A stretch of 64,000 bases of DNA, from contig NZ_CXSU01000005.1 in assembly GCF_001403795.1 (NCBI RefSeq), forward strand, positions 249,244 to 313,243, read 5' to 3'. Positions 53,029-61,273 of this stretch are shown piece by piece. The DNA is from Jannaschia donghaensis (lineage in GTDB: Bacteria > Pseudomonadota > Alphaproteobacteria > Rhodobacterales > Rhodobacteraceae). The notes below the pieces were generated by a model. That model worked only from the letters and a program-made list of their open reading frames with translations, was not told the origin of the DNA and ran no database searches. Both the position numbers and the translations under genes were made by a program. Within the stretch, counting starts at the first letter, position 1. Each line of letters begins with the position of its first letter.

Positions 53029-54386
53029 ACGTTCAGCAGAAGATGCTCGCGCTCCCACGGGGAGATGACCTGCAGGAAGGCGCCGTTCTCCATCCGTTTG
53101 ACCGATGTGTAGACCGAGCAGAAATGGGGGTGGAGGATGGCGCGAATTTCGGTCGCGGCTTCGAACAGGTCGAGCGCGGTGGACAGGTCGCGGGGAATGC
53201 CGTCGGCGGAATCGTAGGCGTCGCCGGCGAATTGCGGGGCGGGGTCGATCCGGTTCACCAGCCCTAGGTATCCGCAGGCCAGCGACGCCGCGATCCCGAG
53301 GTAGGGGTTGCAGTCCATTCCCGCGATCCGGTTCTCGACCCGCTTGGCCCCCGGATCGGAGACGGGAACCCGCAGGCCGGTGGTCCGGTTGTCGCGCCCC
53401 CATTCCAGGTTGATGGGGGCCGCGAAATCGCGGACGTAGCGGCGGTAGCTGTTCACGTAAGGGGCCAGCAAGGCGATGACCGATGGCAGGTGGCGTTGCA
53501 TTCCGCCGATGAAATGCAGGAATTCCGGGCTTTCGGTGCCGTCGTCCGCATCGAAGAGATTGCGCCCCGTCGCCTGATCGATAACCGAATGGTGCATGTG
53601 CATCGCACTGCCCGGTTCATCCTGGATGGGTTTGGCCATGAAGGTGGCATAGCAATCGTGGCGCAGCGCGGATTCGCGGATGAGGCGTTTGAAATAGAAG
53701 ATCTCATCGGCCAGTTTCACTGGGTCGCCGTGGCCCAGGTTCATTTCGACCTGGCCCGATCCGCCCTCCTGCAGGATTCCGTCGATCTCCAGGCCCATGG
53801 CTTCGGCGAAATCATAGATGTCGTCGATCACCGGCCCGTATTCGTCGACGGCGGACATGGAATACGCCTGTCGCGCGGCGGCCCGGCGGCCCGAACGACC
53901 CATGGGCGGCAGGACCGGTTGAGTCGGGTCGATGTTGCGCGCCACCAGATAGAATTCCATCTCGGGCGCGACCACGGGCGTCCAGCCGCGCGCCTCGTAC
54001 AAGGCGACAACGCGTTTGAGCACGTTGCGCGGGGCGGTGGCGACCGGTTCACCCTGCTGGTCGGCCATGTCGTGGATGACCTGCATCGTCCAGTCCGCCG
54101 TCCAGGGCGCGGCACAGGCGGTGCTGAAATCGGGGGTCAGCACCATGTCAGGTTCCAGGAAGGCGGTGTCGCCGTCGTCGGCCCAGTCCCCGGTGATCGT
54201 CTGCTGGAAGATCGAATTGGGCAGATAGAAATGCTTTTGCCGCGCGAACTTGGCCGCCGGCATCGCCTTGCCCCGCGCGATGCCGGACATGTCGGCGACG
54301 ATGCATTCCACTTCGTCCAGACGCCGCCCATCCAGATAAGCGCGTGCGTGATCAGGCGCGTGGCCAATCCAGTCAGGCATCGACAT
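53025..54386 (-). CDS. puuA: Glutamine synthetase family protein, gamma-glutamylputrescine synthetase-like
   Basis: The 453-residue protein has the GS beta-grasp and catalytic domains. Metal and ATP site strands are VVAPEMEFYLVAR, GSGQVEMNLGHGD, GSAMHMHHSVID and WGRDNRTTGLRVP. The family glutamylates amines rather than ammonia when found with PuuB-type oxidases. GAGG lies 7 bases before ATG 54386, which is 14 bases inside the upstream amidotransferase gene. Confidence 0.9.
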   Translation of the reverse strand: MSMPDWIGHAPDHARAYLDGRRLDEVECIVADMSGIARGKAMPAAKFARQKHFYLPNSIFQQTITGDWADDGDTAFLEPDMVLTPDFSTACAAPWTADWTMQVIHDMADQQGEPVATAPRNVLKRVVALYEARGWTPVVAPEMEFYLVARNIDPTQPVLPPMGRSGRRAAARQAYSMSAVDEYGPVIDDIYDFAEAMGLEIDGILQEGGSGQVEMNLGHGDPVKLADEIFYFKRLIRESALRHDCYATFMAKPIQDEPGSAMHMHHSVIDQATGRNLFDADDGTESPEFLHFIGGMQRHLPSVIALLAPYVNSYRRYVRDFAAPINLEWGRDNRTTGLRVPVSDPGAKRVENRIAGMDCNPYLGIAASLACGYLGLVNRIDPAPQFAGDAYDSADGIPRDLSTALDLFEAATEIRAILHPHFCSVYTSVKRMENGAFLQVISPWEREHLLLNV

Positions 54387-55071
54387 CGGCGAACCTCGTC
54401 AGGAAGAACCGCGCCATCGCTGCGGCAATCCGGTCATTGTCGACGGGCGTCGCGGCGTCCGCTTCCGCCTGTGCCATCAGATCTTCGGGATAGGTCCCGG
54501 TGCCGCGACGCGACGCGACATAGTCCCGGATCAGGTCGGTCGAGAATTCAGGGTGTGGCTGCACGGTGAAGGCGCGGCGTCCGTATGTCAGTATCGCGTT
54601 TTCGCAAAAGGCGTTGGACCCGGTGCAGGCCGCGCCTTCGGGCCGCTGGACAACCTGATCCTGATGCCAAGCGTTGAGCGCAACGGTCTGCCCGCCGGGC
54701 AGTACGTAGTCGCGCCGGCCGATCGCCCAGCCGCCGTCGAATTTGACGACGGAACCGCCCAGGGCCTGTGCGATGATCTGGTGGCCAAAACAGACGCCGA
54801 CCATCGGAACATCGGCGGCATAGGCATCGCGGATGAACCGCTCCAAAGGCGCGATGAAGGCGTGCTTTTCATACGCGCCGTGCTTGGAGCCGGTGATCAG
54901 CCATCCGTCGCATTCATCTACGCCATCGGGGAACACCATGTTTTCGACGTCGTAGGCTTCGAATTCGAACCCATATCCATCCAGAAGCTGGGCGAACATG
55001 GTGTCGAAATCGCCGCGCGAGGGCCGCAGTTCGGGGGGCGTATGCCCGGCCTGCAAGATACCGATTTTCAT
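54373..55071 (-). CDS. Class I glutamine amidotransferase-type hydrolase
   Basis: The 232-residue protein has the GATase1 triad: Cys94 in VGVCFGHQIIAQ, His173 and Glu175 in QPHPEF. In this operon it is expected to play the PuuD role, releasing glutamate from a gamma-glutamyl product, although it is of the GMP-synthase-like amidotransferase type. GAGG precedes ATG 55071. It is the first gene of the amidotransferase, GS-like, oxidase operon. Confidence 0.87.
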   Translation of the reverse strand: MKIGILQAGHTPPELRPSRGDFDTMFAQLLDGYGFEFEAYDVENMVFPDGVDECDGWLITGSKHGAYEKHAFIAPLERFIRDAYAADVPMVGVCFGHQIIAQALGGSVVKFDGGWAIGRRDYVLPGGQTVALNAWHQDQVVQRPEGAACTGSNAFCENAILTYGRRAFTVQPHPEFSTDLIRDYVASRRGTGTYPEDLMAQAEADAATPVDNDRIAAAMARFFLTRFADVDA

Positions 55072-55220
55072 GAAGATGCCTCAGAGTGGTCGCGATCCGA
55101 CGCTAGTCCTGCCGGAAAGCGGGGGCAAGATGCCGCTGCTTTTACGATTGATTCATCTTTTTTGTCGAAGATCGACCGTGCGACTGCGATTTTCGATACG
55201 AAACACAAGAGGACTTCCGA

Positions 55221-55676
55221 ATGCTCCGTACGATCCTGCTTGCCGCGACACTTGCCCTGCCCGTCGCGACCCTTTCGACCCCCGCCGCCGCCGCAACCGT
55301 GCCCGAGGCGTTGGCCATGGCTTCGGCGGCCAGGCAGCAGGCCGGATTGCCGCCCCTGCGCTCCAACGCGCGTCTCGCCCGCGCGGCAGAGGCGCAGGCC
55401 CGCCACATGCGCAGCCAGCAGAAGATGGGTCATGTCGGACCGGGCGGAAACTCCCTGTCGGACCGGGCGCGCGCGGCCGGATACCGGATGTGTTACGGTG
55501 CCGAAAATGTTGCCGACGGCTGGCCGTCGGTCAACGCGGTCCACAGGGCGTGGATGAACTCCCCCAGCCACCAGAAGAACATCATGAACCCCAATGTCAC
55601 CGAAGGGGCCGTGGCGGCCGTACAGGACGGCAACGGCCGGCTTTGGTGGGTGATGGTTCTCGGCTCCCGCTGCTAG
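55221..55676 (+). CDS. Exported CAP-domain (SCP/PR1-like) protein
   Basis: The 151-residue protein has a signal peptide (residues 1 to about 24, ending TPAAAA) and a CAP domain with ASAARQQAGLPPLRSNARLARAAEAQARHM, an AENVADGW segment and HRAWMNSPSHQKNIMNPNV. The histidines and glutamate of the CAP cavity are recognisable. Two cysteines (RMCYG and C-terminal GSRC) may pair. Function in bacteria is poorly known. It lies between two minus-strand amine-related operons. Confidence 0.88.
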   Translation: MLRTILLAATLALPVATLSTPAAAATVPEALAMASAARQQAGLPPLRSNARLARAAEAQARHMRSQQKMGHVGPGGNSLSDRARAAGYRMCYGAENVADGWPSVNAVHRAWMNSPSHQKNIMNPNVTEGAVAAVQDGNGRLWWVMVLGSRC

Positions 55677-55703
55677 GCGGGTCGGCTGGGAAGCGTCTTC
55701 ACG

Positions 55704-57068
55704 TCAAACCGTGTCGAGGTAGAGATCCATCCGCTCGTGTGCGCTCAATTCCTCGATGTCTCGCATTTCTTGGCGTTTGGTCATCACGAGGTTCGCGATA
55801 AGCGGCGGCGGAAGAAGACGCGGCGTGATCGGGTCGTTCTCGAACCGGTCGATCGCCGTGCCCCAGTCGCCCGGAATGCGCGGCAGGTCGAGTGCGTAGG
55901 CATTGCCGGTGATCGGCGCGGACGGTTCCGCCCCGTCTTCGATCCCCGTCAGGGCTGCCCCCAGAATGCAGGCGAGAAGCAGATAGGGGTTCACGTCGCC
56001 CCCTGACATTCGATGCTCGATCCGGCGGGCGACATTGGGCGCGGCCGGTATGCGGATTGCTGTCGTGCGGTTTTCATAGGCCCAAGACAGGCCGGTGGGC
56101 GCATGGGCCCCCGGCACGAGCCGGTCATAGCTGTTGAGATGCGGGGCGAAGACCAATGTCGACGCCGGAGCGGAGGCCAACAAGCCCGCGACGGCATGGC
56201 GCAACAGGTCCGACCCGGCGTCGGTGCCGTCATCGAACACGTTGTCACCGTTCGCATCAAGCACCGAGAAATGCACATGCATCCCGTTGCCTGCGTAGTC
56301 TGGGTAAGGCTTGGCCATGAAACTGGCCGCGAAGCCGTGTCGCCTGGCTTGACCTTGCAGCAGCAGTTTGAAGAACCAGGCGTCGTCGGCGGCTTTCATC
56401 GCATCTGGCTGGTGGGCGATGTCGATTTCGAACTGGCCGATGCCCGCCTCCGAAATCGCGGTCTGCGCGGGAATGTCCATGGCTTCGCAGGCATCGTAGA
56501 GCTGCGTGAAGAACCGGTCGAACCCGTCGAGCGCGCGCATCGACAGGGTTTGCGCGCCGGGGCGCCGTTTGCCCGAGGCGGGGGATTTCGGCTCGCGCAG
56601 CTGGCGGGTGCTGTCATCGACAAGGTAGAATTCCATCTCGGTCGCGACCACGGGCGTCAGGCCGCGCGCAGCGTAGCGCGCCAGAATGGCGGCCAGCGCA
56701 TGACGCGGATCGCCGGCGAAGGGGCGACCGTCGGGGTGGAACATCCAGACCGGCAGCAGGGCGGTTGGCGTGTCGAGCCATGGCATCGGCACGAAGCCAC
56801 GTTCCGTGGGTTTCAGGATGCCGTCGGCATCGCCGGTGTCGAAGACTAGCGGGCTGTCCTCGATATCCTCGCCCCATATATCGAGGTTCAGAATCGAATA
56901 GGGAAAGCGCGTCCCCTCCTGCTCCAGCTTGTGGGCGAAGCGGCGCGGCACCCGTTTGCCCCGCGCCTGGGCGTTCAGATCGCAGGCGGCGACGCGGACG
57001 GAGTGGATTTCCGGATTGGCGTGAAGCCACCCACCATTTTCTGGCGTCCGGGATGCGGCGTCGGTCAT
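55704..57068 (-). CDS. Glutamine synthetase family protein, second copy, in ABC transporter operon
   Basis: The 454-residue GS-like protein has VVATEMEFYLVD, GIGQFEIDIAHQPD, GNGMHVHFSVLDANG and WAYENRTTAIRIP in the catalytic positions. It differs clearly from the protein at 53025. The ATG overlaps the permease stop (ATGA), so it is the last gene of the ABC transporter operon and probably glutamylates an imported amine or amino acid. The substrate is unknown. Confidence 0.9.
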   Translation of the reverse strand: MTDAASRTPENGGWLHANPEIHSVRVAACDLNAQARGKRVPRRFAHKLEQEGTRFPYSILNLDIWGEDIEDSPLVFDTGDADGILKPTERGFVPMPWLDTPTALLPVWMFHPDGRPFAGDPRHALAAILARYAARGLTPVVATEMEFYLVDDSTRQLREPKSPASGKRRPGAQTLSMRALDGFDRFFTQLYDACEAMDIPAQTAISEAGIGQFEIDIAHQPDAMKAADDAWFFKLLLQGQARRHGFAASFMAKPYPDYAGNGMHVHFSVLDANGDNVFDDGTDAGSDLLRHAVAGLLASAPASTLVFAPHLNSYDRLVPGAHAPTGLSWAYENRTTAIRIPAAPNVARRIEHRMSGGDVNPYLLLACILGAALTGIEDGAEPSAPITGNAYALDLPRIPGDWGTAIDRFENDPITPRLLPPPLIANLVMTKRQEMRDIEELSAHERMDLYLDTV

Positions 57069-57871
57069 CTGATGATCTGGGGCAGCAGCCGGGGGCGTCG
57101 CCCTGCGGCTTGGGGAAGGTGCCGGTTCAAGCGCCGGTTCACAGCGCCCATGATCCCGATGACGACCAGCGTCAAGAGAATGAAATAAGCGGCGAGGATC
57201 GGGTAGGGCACGAAGGGGTTGAACGTCTTGTCCGCGAAATAGCTGGCGTAATAAAGCGCGTCGCCCCGCTGCTGGATGGCGGGGAAGCCGGTAAAGAACA
57301 CCAGTACCGTGGCGTGAAACAGGAAGATCGCCTCGTTCGTATACGCCGGCCAGGCCAGGCGCAGCATCGTGGGCCAGGTGATCCGCCGGAACCTGCGCCA
57401 GCCGGTCAGACCATAGGCCGAGGCCGCCTCCTGATCGCCCTTAGGCACTGACATCAGTGCGCCGTAGAAGATTTCCCCGGTATAGGCGGAGGTGTTCAAA
57501 AACAGCACGACTAAGGCCCCGGCCCATGCGGACGCGAGGGGGTCGAAGATCGGAAACGTCTGTTTGAGCGATAGGAACAGGAAATACCCGAAGAAGAACT
57601 GGATGAAGAGAGGTGAGCCGCGGAACAGAAAGATGAACCATTCCGACGGCTTGCGGATCAACGGGTTCGCCTGCGCCTTGCCGACCGCGACGAGCGTGGC
57701 AAGCGCGAAACCCGCCACGAGGGCCAGAACGCCGAAGTAGATGTTCCAGATCATACCCGACCCGATCAGGACCACTTGCTGGCACAGGGTGAAATCGCTG
57801 CGCGGCAGCAATCGCTCGCCGATGCCCATCGAGCGCAGGCCGTATTGCGCGAGCGTGTCCCAACACTCCAT
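57065..57871 (-). CDS. ABC transporter permease, polar amino acid (HisM) type
   Basis: The 268-residue permease has about five membrane helices and the EAA-loop equivalent VPKGDQEAASAYGLTGWRRFRRITWPTML facing the ATPase. FLFRGSPLFIQFFFGYFLFL is typical of the HisM/GlnP group. The ATG overlaps the stop of the first permease (TGATG). It works with the permease at 57871, the binding protein at 58858 and the ATPase at 59642. Confidence 0.92.
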   Translation of the reverse strand: MECWDTLAQYGLRSMGIGERLLPRSDFTLCQQVVLIGSGMIWNIYFGVLALVAGFALATLVAVGKAQANPLIRKPSEWFIFLFRGSPLFIQFFFGYFLFLSLKQTFPIFDPLASAWAGALVVLFLNTSAYTGEIFYGALMSVPKGDQEAASAYGLTGWRRFRRITWPTMLRLAWPAYTNEAIFLFHATVLVFFTGFPAIQQRGDALYYASYFADKTFNPFVPYPILAAYFILLTLVVIGIMGAVNRRLNRHLPQAAGRRPRLLPQIIR

Positions 57872-58683
57872 CAGCCGGCCGCCTTCGCCTTGCGCAGGGC
57901 TTCGCCGCCCGCCGTTGCCTGGCCGGTCGAGAGGCGCCGCGTTATGTTGGCCAGGACGATTTCGGACAAACGGGTAAAGGCGAGGTAGAAGACGAGCAGA
58001 CCGAGGAAATAATACATCTTCCAGTCCGGATGCGGATAATCGGAGAACCGCGCCGTCTTGGACGCGCCCAACTCAGTCGCCCAATAGACGATATCTTCGA
58101 CGCCGAGCAGGAACAGCAGCGGTGTGGCCTTGATCAGAACCATCCAGAGATTGCCCAGGCCGGGCAGCGCATAGACCCACATCTGTGGCACCGTAATGCG
58201 CCAGAACGTCTGGCGCGACGTCATGCCGTAGGCTTCGGCCGTTTCGATCTGGCCACGCGGCACCGCTTTCATCGCACCGTAGAGAACGGAGGCCGCGAAC
58301 GCTCCGAAGACGATGGCGAAGGTCACGACCGCCAGTGCGAAACCATAGTATTCGTGGACCCACTGGGGCGAATTGCCCAAGGGCATCTTTGCGGCCTGGC
58401 ACACGAGGAAGTCGCTGCCCTGCCGGACGGGCGCGTCCCAGTCGGGGCATTTGATCTTGTGGCGCAGGTACTCGATCCCCTGATCCAGCGCGATTACGAA
58501 GAAGAGGAAAAACGCGATGTCGGGAACACCGCGCACCAATGCGATGTAGAGCTTGCCGAACCACCGCAGCGGAGCAATCGCCGAGCGGGCGGCCATCGCC
58601 CCGCCAAAACCGAAGGCCAGCGAGATGGGTGCCGTGATCGCAAGCAGCAGCAGGACCGTCCCAAAGGCAGCGTAGAACGACAA
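57871..58683 (-). CDS. ABC transporter permease, polar amino acid (HisQ) type, start uncertain
   Basis: The protein has about five membrane helices, a LYIALVRGVPDIAFFLFFVIAL segment and the EAA loop AVPRGQIETAEAYGMTSRQTFWRITVP. The listed start is TTG 58683. The frame is open upstream to a stop at 58769, and that upstream sequence (CTDPETLSGLNWLICYLTTGKHL) looks like genuine permease N-terminus. It contains no ATG, GTG or TTG, so the true start could be a rare codon such as the ATC near 58755 or a CTG. The gene follows a terminator-like hairpin after the binding protein. Confidence 0.85.
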   Translation of the reverse strand: MSFYAAFGTVLLLLAITAPISLAFGFGGAMAARSAIAPLRWFGKLYIALVRGVPDIAFFLFFVIALDQGIEYLRHKIKCPDWDAPVRQGSDFLVCQAAKMPLGNSPQWVHEYYGFALAVVTFAIVFGAFAASVLYGAMKAVPRGQIETAEAYGMTSRQTFWRITVPQMWVYALPGLGNLWMVLIKATPLLFLLGVEDIVYWATELGASKTARFSDYPHPDWKMYYFLGLLVFYLAFTRLSEIVLANITRRLSTGQATAGGEALRKAKAAG

Positions 58684-58820
58684 ATGCTTGCCCGTCGTCA
58701 GGTAGCAGATCAGCCAGTTCAGGCCGGACAGCGTTTCAGGATCCGTGCAGGCGAAGATGGTGTGACGTCCCTAATGGGTGCGCCCGTTGTCGGGCGTCGG
58801 ATTGGAGGGGTCTTAGCAGG

Positions 58821-58848
58821 AAAAAAGGGGGCGGATCGCACCGCCCCC
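58821..58848 (-). terminator. Terminator-like hairpin between the binding-protein and permease genes
   Basis: On the minus strand GGGGGCGG (58848-58841) pairs with CCGCCCCC (58834-58827) and is followed by six T residues (58826-58821). It lies 10 bases after the binding protein stop. Such intra-operon terminators let the periplasmic binding protein be made in excess over the permeases. Confidence 0.85.
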
Positions 58849-58857
58849 TCTGGGTCT

Positions 58858-59589
58858 TCAGAACGTTTTGGCGTCTTCGCCGAACCACTTGAGGATCAGT
58901 TCGTTCAGCGAGCCGTCTTCTTTCATCGACGTGATCGCGGCGTTGAACTGTTCCTTCAGCTCCGTGTCAGACTCTCGCAGGCCCAGACCGATGCCGCCAC
59001 CCAAAGGCACGTCGTCGCCGGCGAAGGTCAGCTCGCCACCCGACTCCTCGACCGTGGGGGCCAGGGCGTCCTTGTCGGCGAAGACGGCGTCGGCTTCACC
59101 GTTGCGGACGGCGGCGACGGTCTCGTCGTAGGTGGCGAACTCCAGCAGGGTCGCACCGGATTCGGCGACGTAGCCGGCCTGGATCGTGGCGGTCTGCGCG
59201 GCGATCACACCACCGGTCAGGTCGGCGTCGGCGGACATGGCGGCATAGGCCGACGCGGCGGGCGGGAAGTAATTCTGCGTGAAGTCGATGACTTCCTCAC
59301 GCTCGTCGGTGATGCTCATGCCGGCGATGATGGTGTCGTAGTTGCCGGACGTGAGGTTCGGGATGATGCTGTCCCACTCGTTGGTGACCCATTCGCAGGT
59401 CAGCTCGGCGCGGGCGCACAGCTCGTCGCCGACTTCGCGCTCGAACCCGTCGACCTCGCCGGCATCGTTAAGGAAGTTGTAGGGGGCATAGGCGCCTTCG
59501 GTGCCCATGCGGATGGTCTTGGCATGGCCGTCGGCGAATGCGGCTGTGGCCGTCGCGGCCAGAAGGGTCGCGGTCAGGATCAGTTTCAT
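58858..59589 (-). CDS. Periplasmic substrate-binding protein, polar amino acid ABC transporter
   Basis: The 243-residue protein has a signal peptide (MKLILTATLLAATATAAFA) and the SBP_bac_3 fold: IRMGTEGAYAPYNFLNDAGEVDGFEREVGDELC, IIAGMSITDEREEVIDFTQNYF and AVRNGEADAVFADKDAL. The family binds basic or polar amino acids and related amines such as octopine. GGAGA precedes ATG 59589. It is second in the operon, after the ATPase. Confidence 0.94.
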   Translation of the reverse strand: MKLILTATLLAATATAAFADGHAKTIRMGTEGAYAPYNFLNDAGEVDGFEREVGDELCARAELTCEWVTNEWDSIIPNLTSGNYDTIIAGMSITDEREEVIDFTQNYFPPAASAYAAMSADADLTGGVIAAQTATIQAGYVAESGATLLEFATYDETVAAVRNGEADAVFADKDALAPTVEESGGELTFAGDDVPLGGGIGLGLRESDTELKEQFNAAITSMKEDGSLNELILKWFGEDAKTF

Positions 59590-59611
59590 GTCGTCTCTCC
59601 GTGTTGTGCCG

Positions 59612-59629
59612 CCCCGGTTTTCTCCGGGG
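59612..59629 (-). other. Hairpin between the ATPase and binding-protein genes
   Basis: CCCCGG (59612-59617) pairs with CCGGGG (59624-59629) across six bases. It has no T run on the minus strand, so it is not a classical terminator. It could protect the mRNA end or separate the two cistrons. Confidence 0.4.
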
Positions 59630-59641
59630 TTGGCGGGTAAA

Positions 59642-60415
59642 CTAGTGGGATGTCGCGCTCAGGAAGCCGCGCAGCCGTGTCGATTTCGGGTGGCCGAACA
59701 GGTCGGACGGCGCGCCTTCCTCCTCGATCAGGCCCTTGTGCAGGAAAATGACGTGGTCGCTTACGTCGCGGGCCAGTGCCATGTCGTGGGTCACGATGAT
59801 CATCGTGCGCCCTTCGGCGGCCAGCGCCTTGATGACGCGAATGACCTCCTGCTCCAATTCGGGGTCCAGGGCCGAGGTCGGCTCATCGAACAGCAGGGCC
59901 TTCGGCTCCATGGCCAGGGCGCGTGCGATGGCGGCGCGCTGCTGCTGTCCGCCCGAAAGCTGCGCGGGCCAGGCGTCGGCCTTGTCGCCGATCCCGACCT
60001 TGTCGAGGTACATGCGCGCCTTTTCTTCAACCTCGGCTGGATCGCGGCGAAGAACCTGCACCGGCGCTTCCATCACGTTCTGCAGGATCGTCATGTGCGA
60101 CCAAAGGTTGAACGACTGGAACACCATCGACAGGTTGGTGCGAATACGCGTGATCTGGCCTGCATCAGCGGGGCGGCGATCGTGGGCGCTGCCCTTCCAT
60201 TTCACCGGCTCCTCGCAGAACAGGATATCGCCCTGCTGGCTGTCTTCCAGCAGGTTGGCGCAGCGCAGAAGCGTGGATTTTCCGGATCCGGACGATCCGA
60301 TCAGAGATATTACCTGCCCTTGGCAGGCCCGAAGATCGACGCCCTTGAGAACCTCCAACTGGCCGTAAGCCTTGTGGAGGGCGCGAATTTCGATGACGGG
60401 CGGGGCGTCTGACAA
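59642..60415 (-). CDS. ABC transporter ATP-binding protein, polar amino acid (HisP) type
   Basis: The 257-residue ATPase starts at TTG 60415 (SDAPPVIEIRALHKAYG), with GAGGT just upstream; the frame extends to 60610 but that part has no similarity. Motifs are Walker A IGSSGSGKSTLLR, Q-loop MVFQSFNLWSH, signature AQLSGGQQQRAAIARAL, Walker B ALLFDEPTSALD and the switch His in IIVTHDMALA. It is first in the operon ATPase, binding protein, two permeases, GS-like enzyme. Confidence 0.94.
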   Translation of the reverse strand: MSDAPPVIEIRALHKAYGQLEVLKGVDLRACQGQVISLIGSSGSGKSTLLRCANLLEDSQQGDILFCEEPVKWKGSAHDRRPADAGQITRIRTNLSMVFQSFNLWSHMTILQNVMEAPVQVLRRDPAEVEEKARMYLDKVGIGDKADAWPAQLSGGQQQRAAIARALAMEPKALLFDEPTSALDPELEQEVIRVIKALAAEGRTMIIVTHDMALARDVSDHVIFLHKGLIEEEGAPSDLFGHPKSTRLRGFLSATSH

Positions 60416-60497
60416 AGGGACCTCAGGTCGATCTGATGCCGTGGTTACGCCGGAAATCGGAGTGGAATGCAATGGCAAAGCCCGGCGAAACCCTTCG

Positions 60498-60938
60498 TCA
60501 ACTGCGGGATTCGGCCCGTTTGCGGGCCAAATTGCTGTCCCGGTCGCCCACGCCCAAAAGATTGGCGAGCAGGCGAAGCAGGCTGTCTTCCTCGGCGTCG
60601 CGGGCCCCATCGGCCAGGACCACGGCCCAAAGCGCCTCGATCACGGCGATCCGGTTTTCCAGATCGACCGCATCCTTGATCGCACGGGTGAAGCGCACGG
60701 TGTCCGGGGCCTCGGCCTCCAGGCCTTCGGCCTGTGCGCGAAGGTCGGTCACAGCCGCGCCGTCGAGGCCGTAGCGCCGCGCAAGAACGGCATCGATCTT
60801 CGCCTTCTCAGCAGGGGCATAATGGCCATCGCTGCGCGCCACACGCACCATGAGCGCGGCAAGCGCCAGACGGGCGTCGGTTTCGGGCAGCGGGGCGGGG
60901 TCGGGGGCCACAAGACGGCTCAGGAGATCAGCAAACAT
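60498..60938 (-). CDS. TerB family protein
   Basis: The 146-residue all-helical protein fits the TerB/DjlA-like domain: LALAALMVRVARSDGHYAPAEKAKIDAVLARRYGL and ALWAVVLADGARDAEEDSLLRLLANLLGV, each with the acidic turn that binds metal in TerB. Stand-alone TerB proteins are common in Rhodobacteraceae and their role is unknown; tellurite resistance should not be assumed. No other ter genes are adjacent. Confidence 0.88.
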   Translation of the reverse strand: MFADLLSRLVAPDPAPLPETDARLALAALMVRVARSDGHYAPAEKAKIDAVLARRYGLDGAAVTDLRAQAEGLEAEAPDTVRFTRAIKDAVDLENRIAVIEALWAVVLADGARDAEEDSLLRLLANLLGVGDRDSNLARKRAESRS

Positions 60939-60976
60939 GGAGTGGATATAAGTCCGAAAGTCCCGCCCGACCAGTG

Positions 60977-61270
60977 TCAGCCGTCCCAGCCTTCCGCAAT
61001 CACCAGATCGCTCTCGCTGATCCCCTGCCGAAGCTTCAGCGCCGCCTGATATCCCGCGCTGTCATAGCAGTCGCGCGCCGCCTGATAGGTCGGGAATTCG
61101 ATCACGACAGTGCGTGGTTTCGCCTCTCCTTCGGCCGTGACGCGTGCACCGCCGCGCACCAGAAAACGCCCGCCGTATTCCGCCAGTGGTGCCGCGTTGG
61201 CAGCGCGGTACAGGTCGTATTTTTCTGCATCGTCGACGCGCCCGTGGGCGATCCAATATCCTTTGGCCAT
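60977..61270 (-). CDS. DUF1330 domain protein
   Basis: The 97-residue protein has the ferredoxin-like DUF1330 pattern: KGYWIAHGRVDDAEKYDLYRAANAAPLAEYGGRFLVRGG and VVIEFPTYQAARDCYDSAGYQAAL. Function is not established for the family. It lies 3 bases after the rlmJ stop and is probably co-transcribed with it. Confidence 0.9.
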   Translation of the reverse strand: MAKGYWIAHGRVDDAEKYDLYRAANAAPLAEYGGRFLVRGGARVTAEGEAKPRTVVIEFPTYQAARDCYDSAGYQAALKLRQGISESDLVIAEGWDG

Positions 61271-61273
61271 TCG

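Noticed and set aside
59612-59629. Hairpin before the binding-protein gene as a terminator
   Set aside because: There is no T run after the stem on the transcribed strand, so it was listed only as a hairpin.
58030-59640. 536-codon plus-strand frame
   Set aside because: It lies opposite a permease gene, a terminator and the binding-protein gene, crossing all three, so it is a shadow.
60498-60938. TerB gene as evidence of a tellurite-resistance operon
   Set aside because: No other ter genes are nearby and stand-alone TerB proteins are common in this family.
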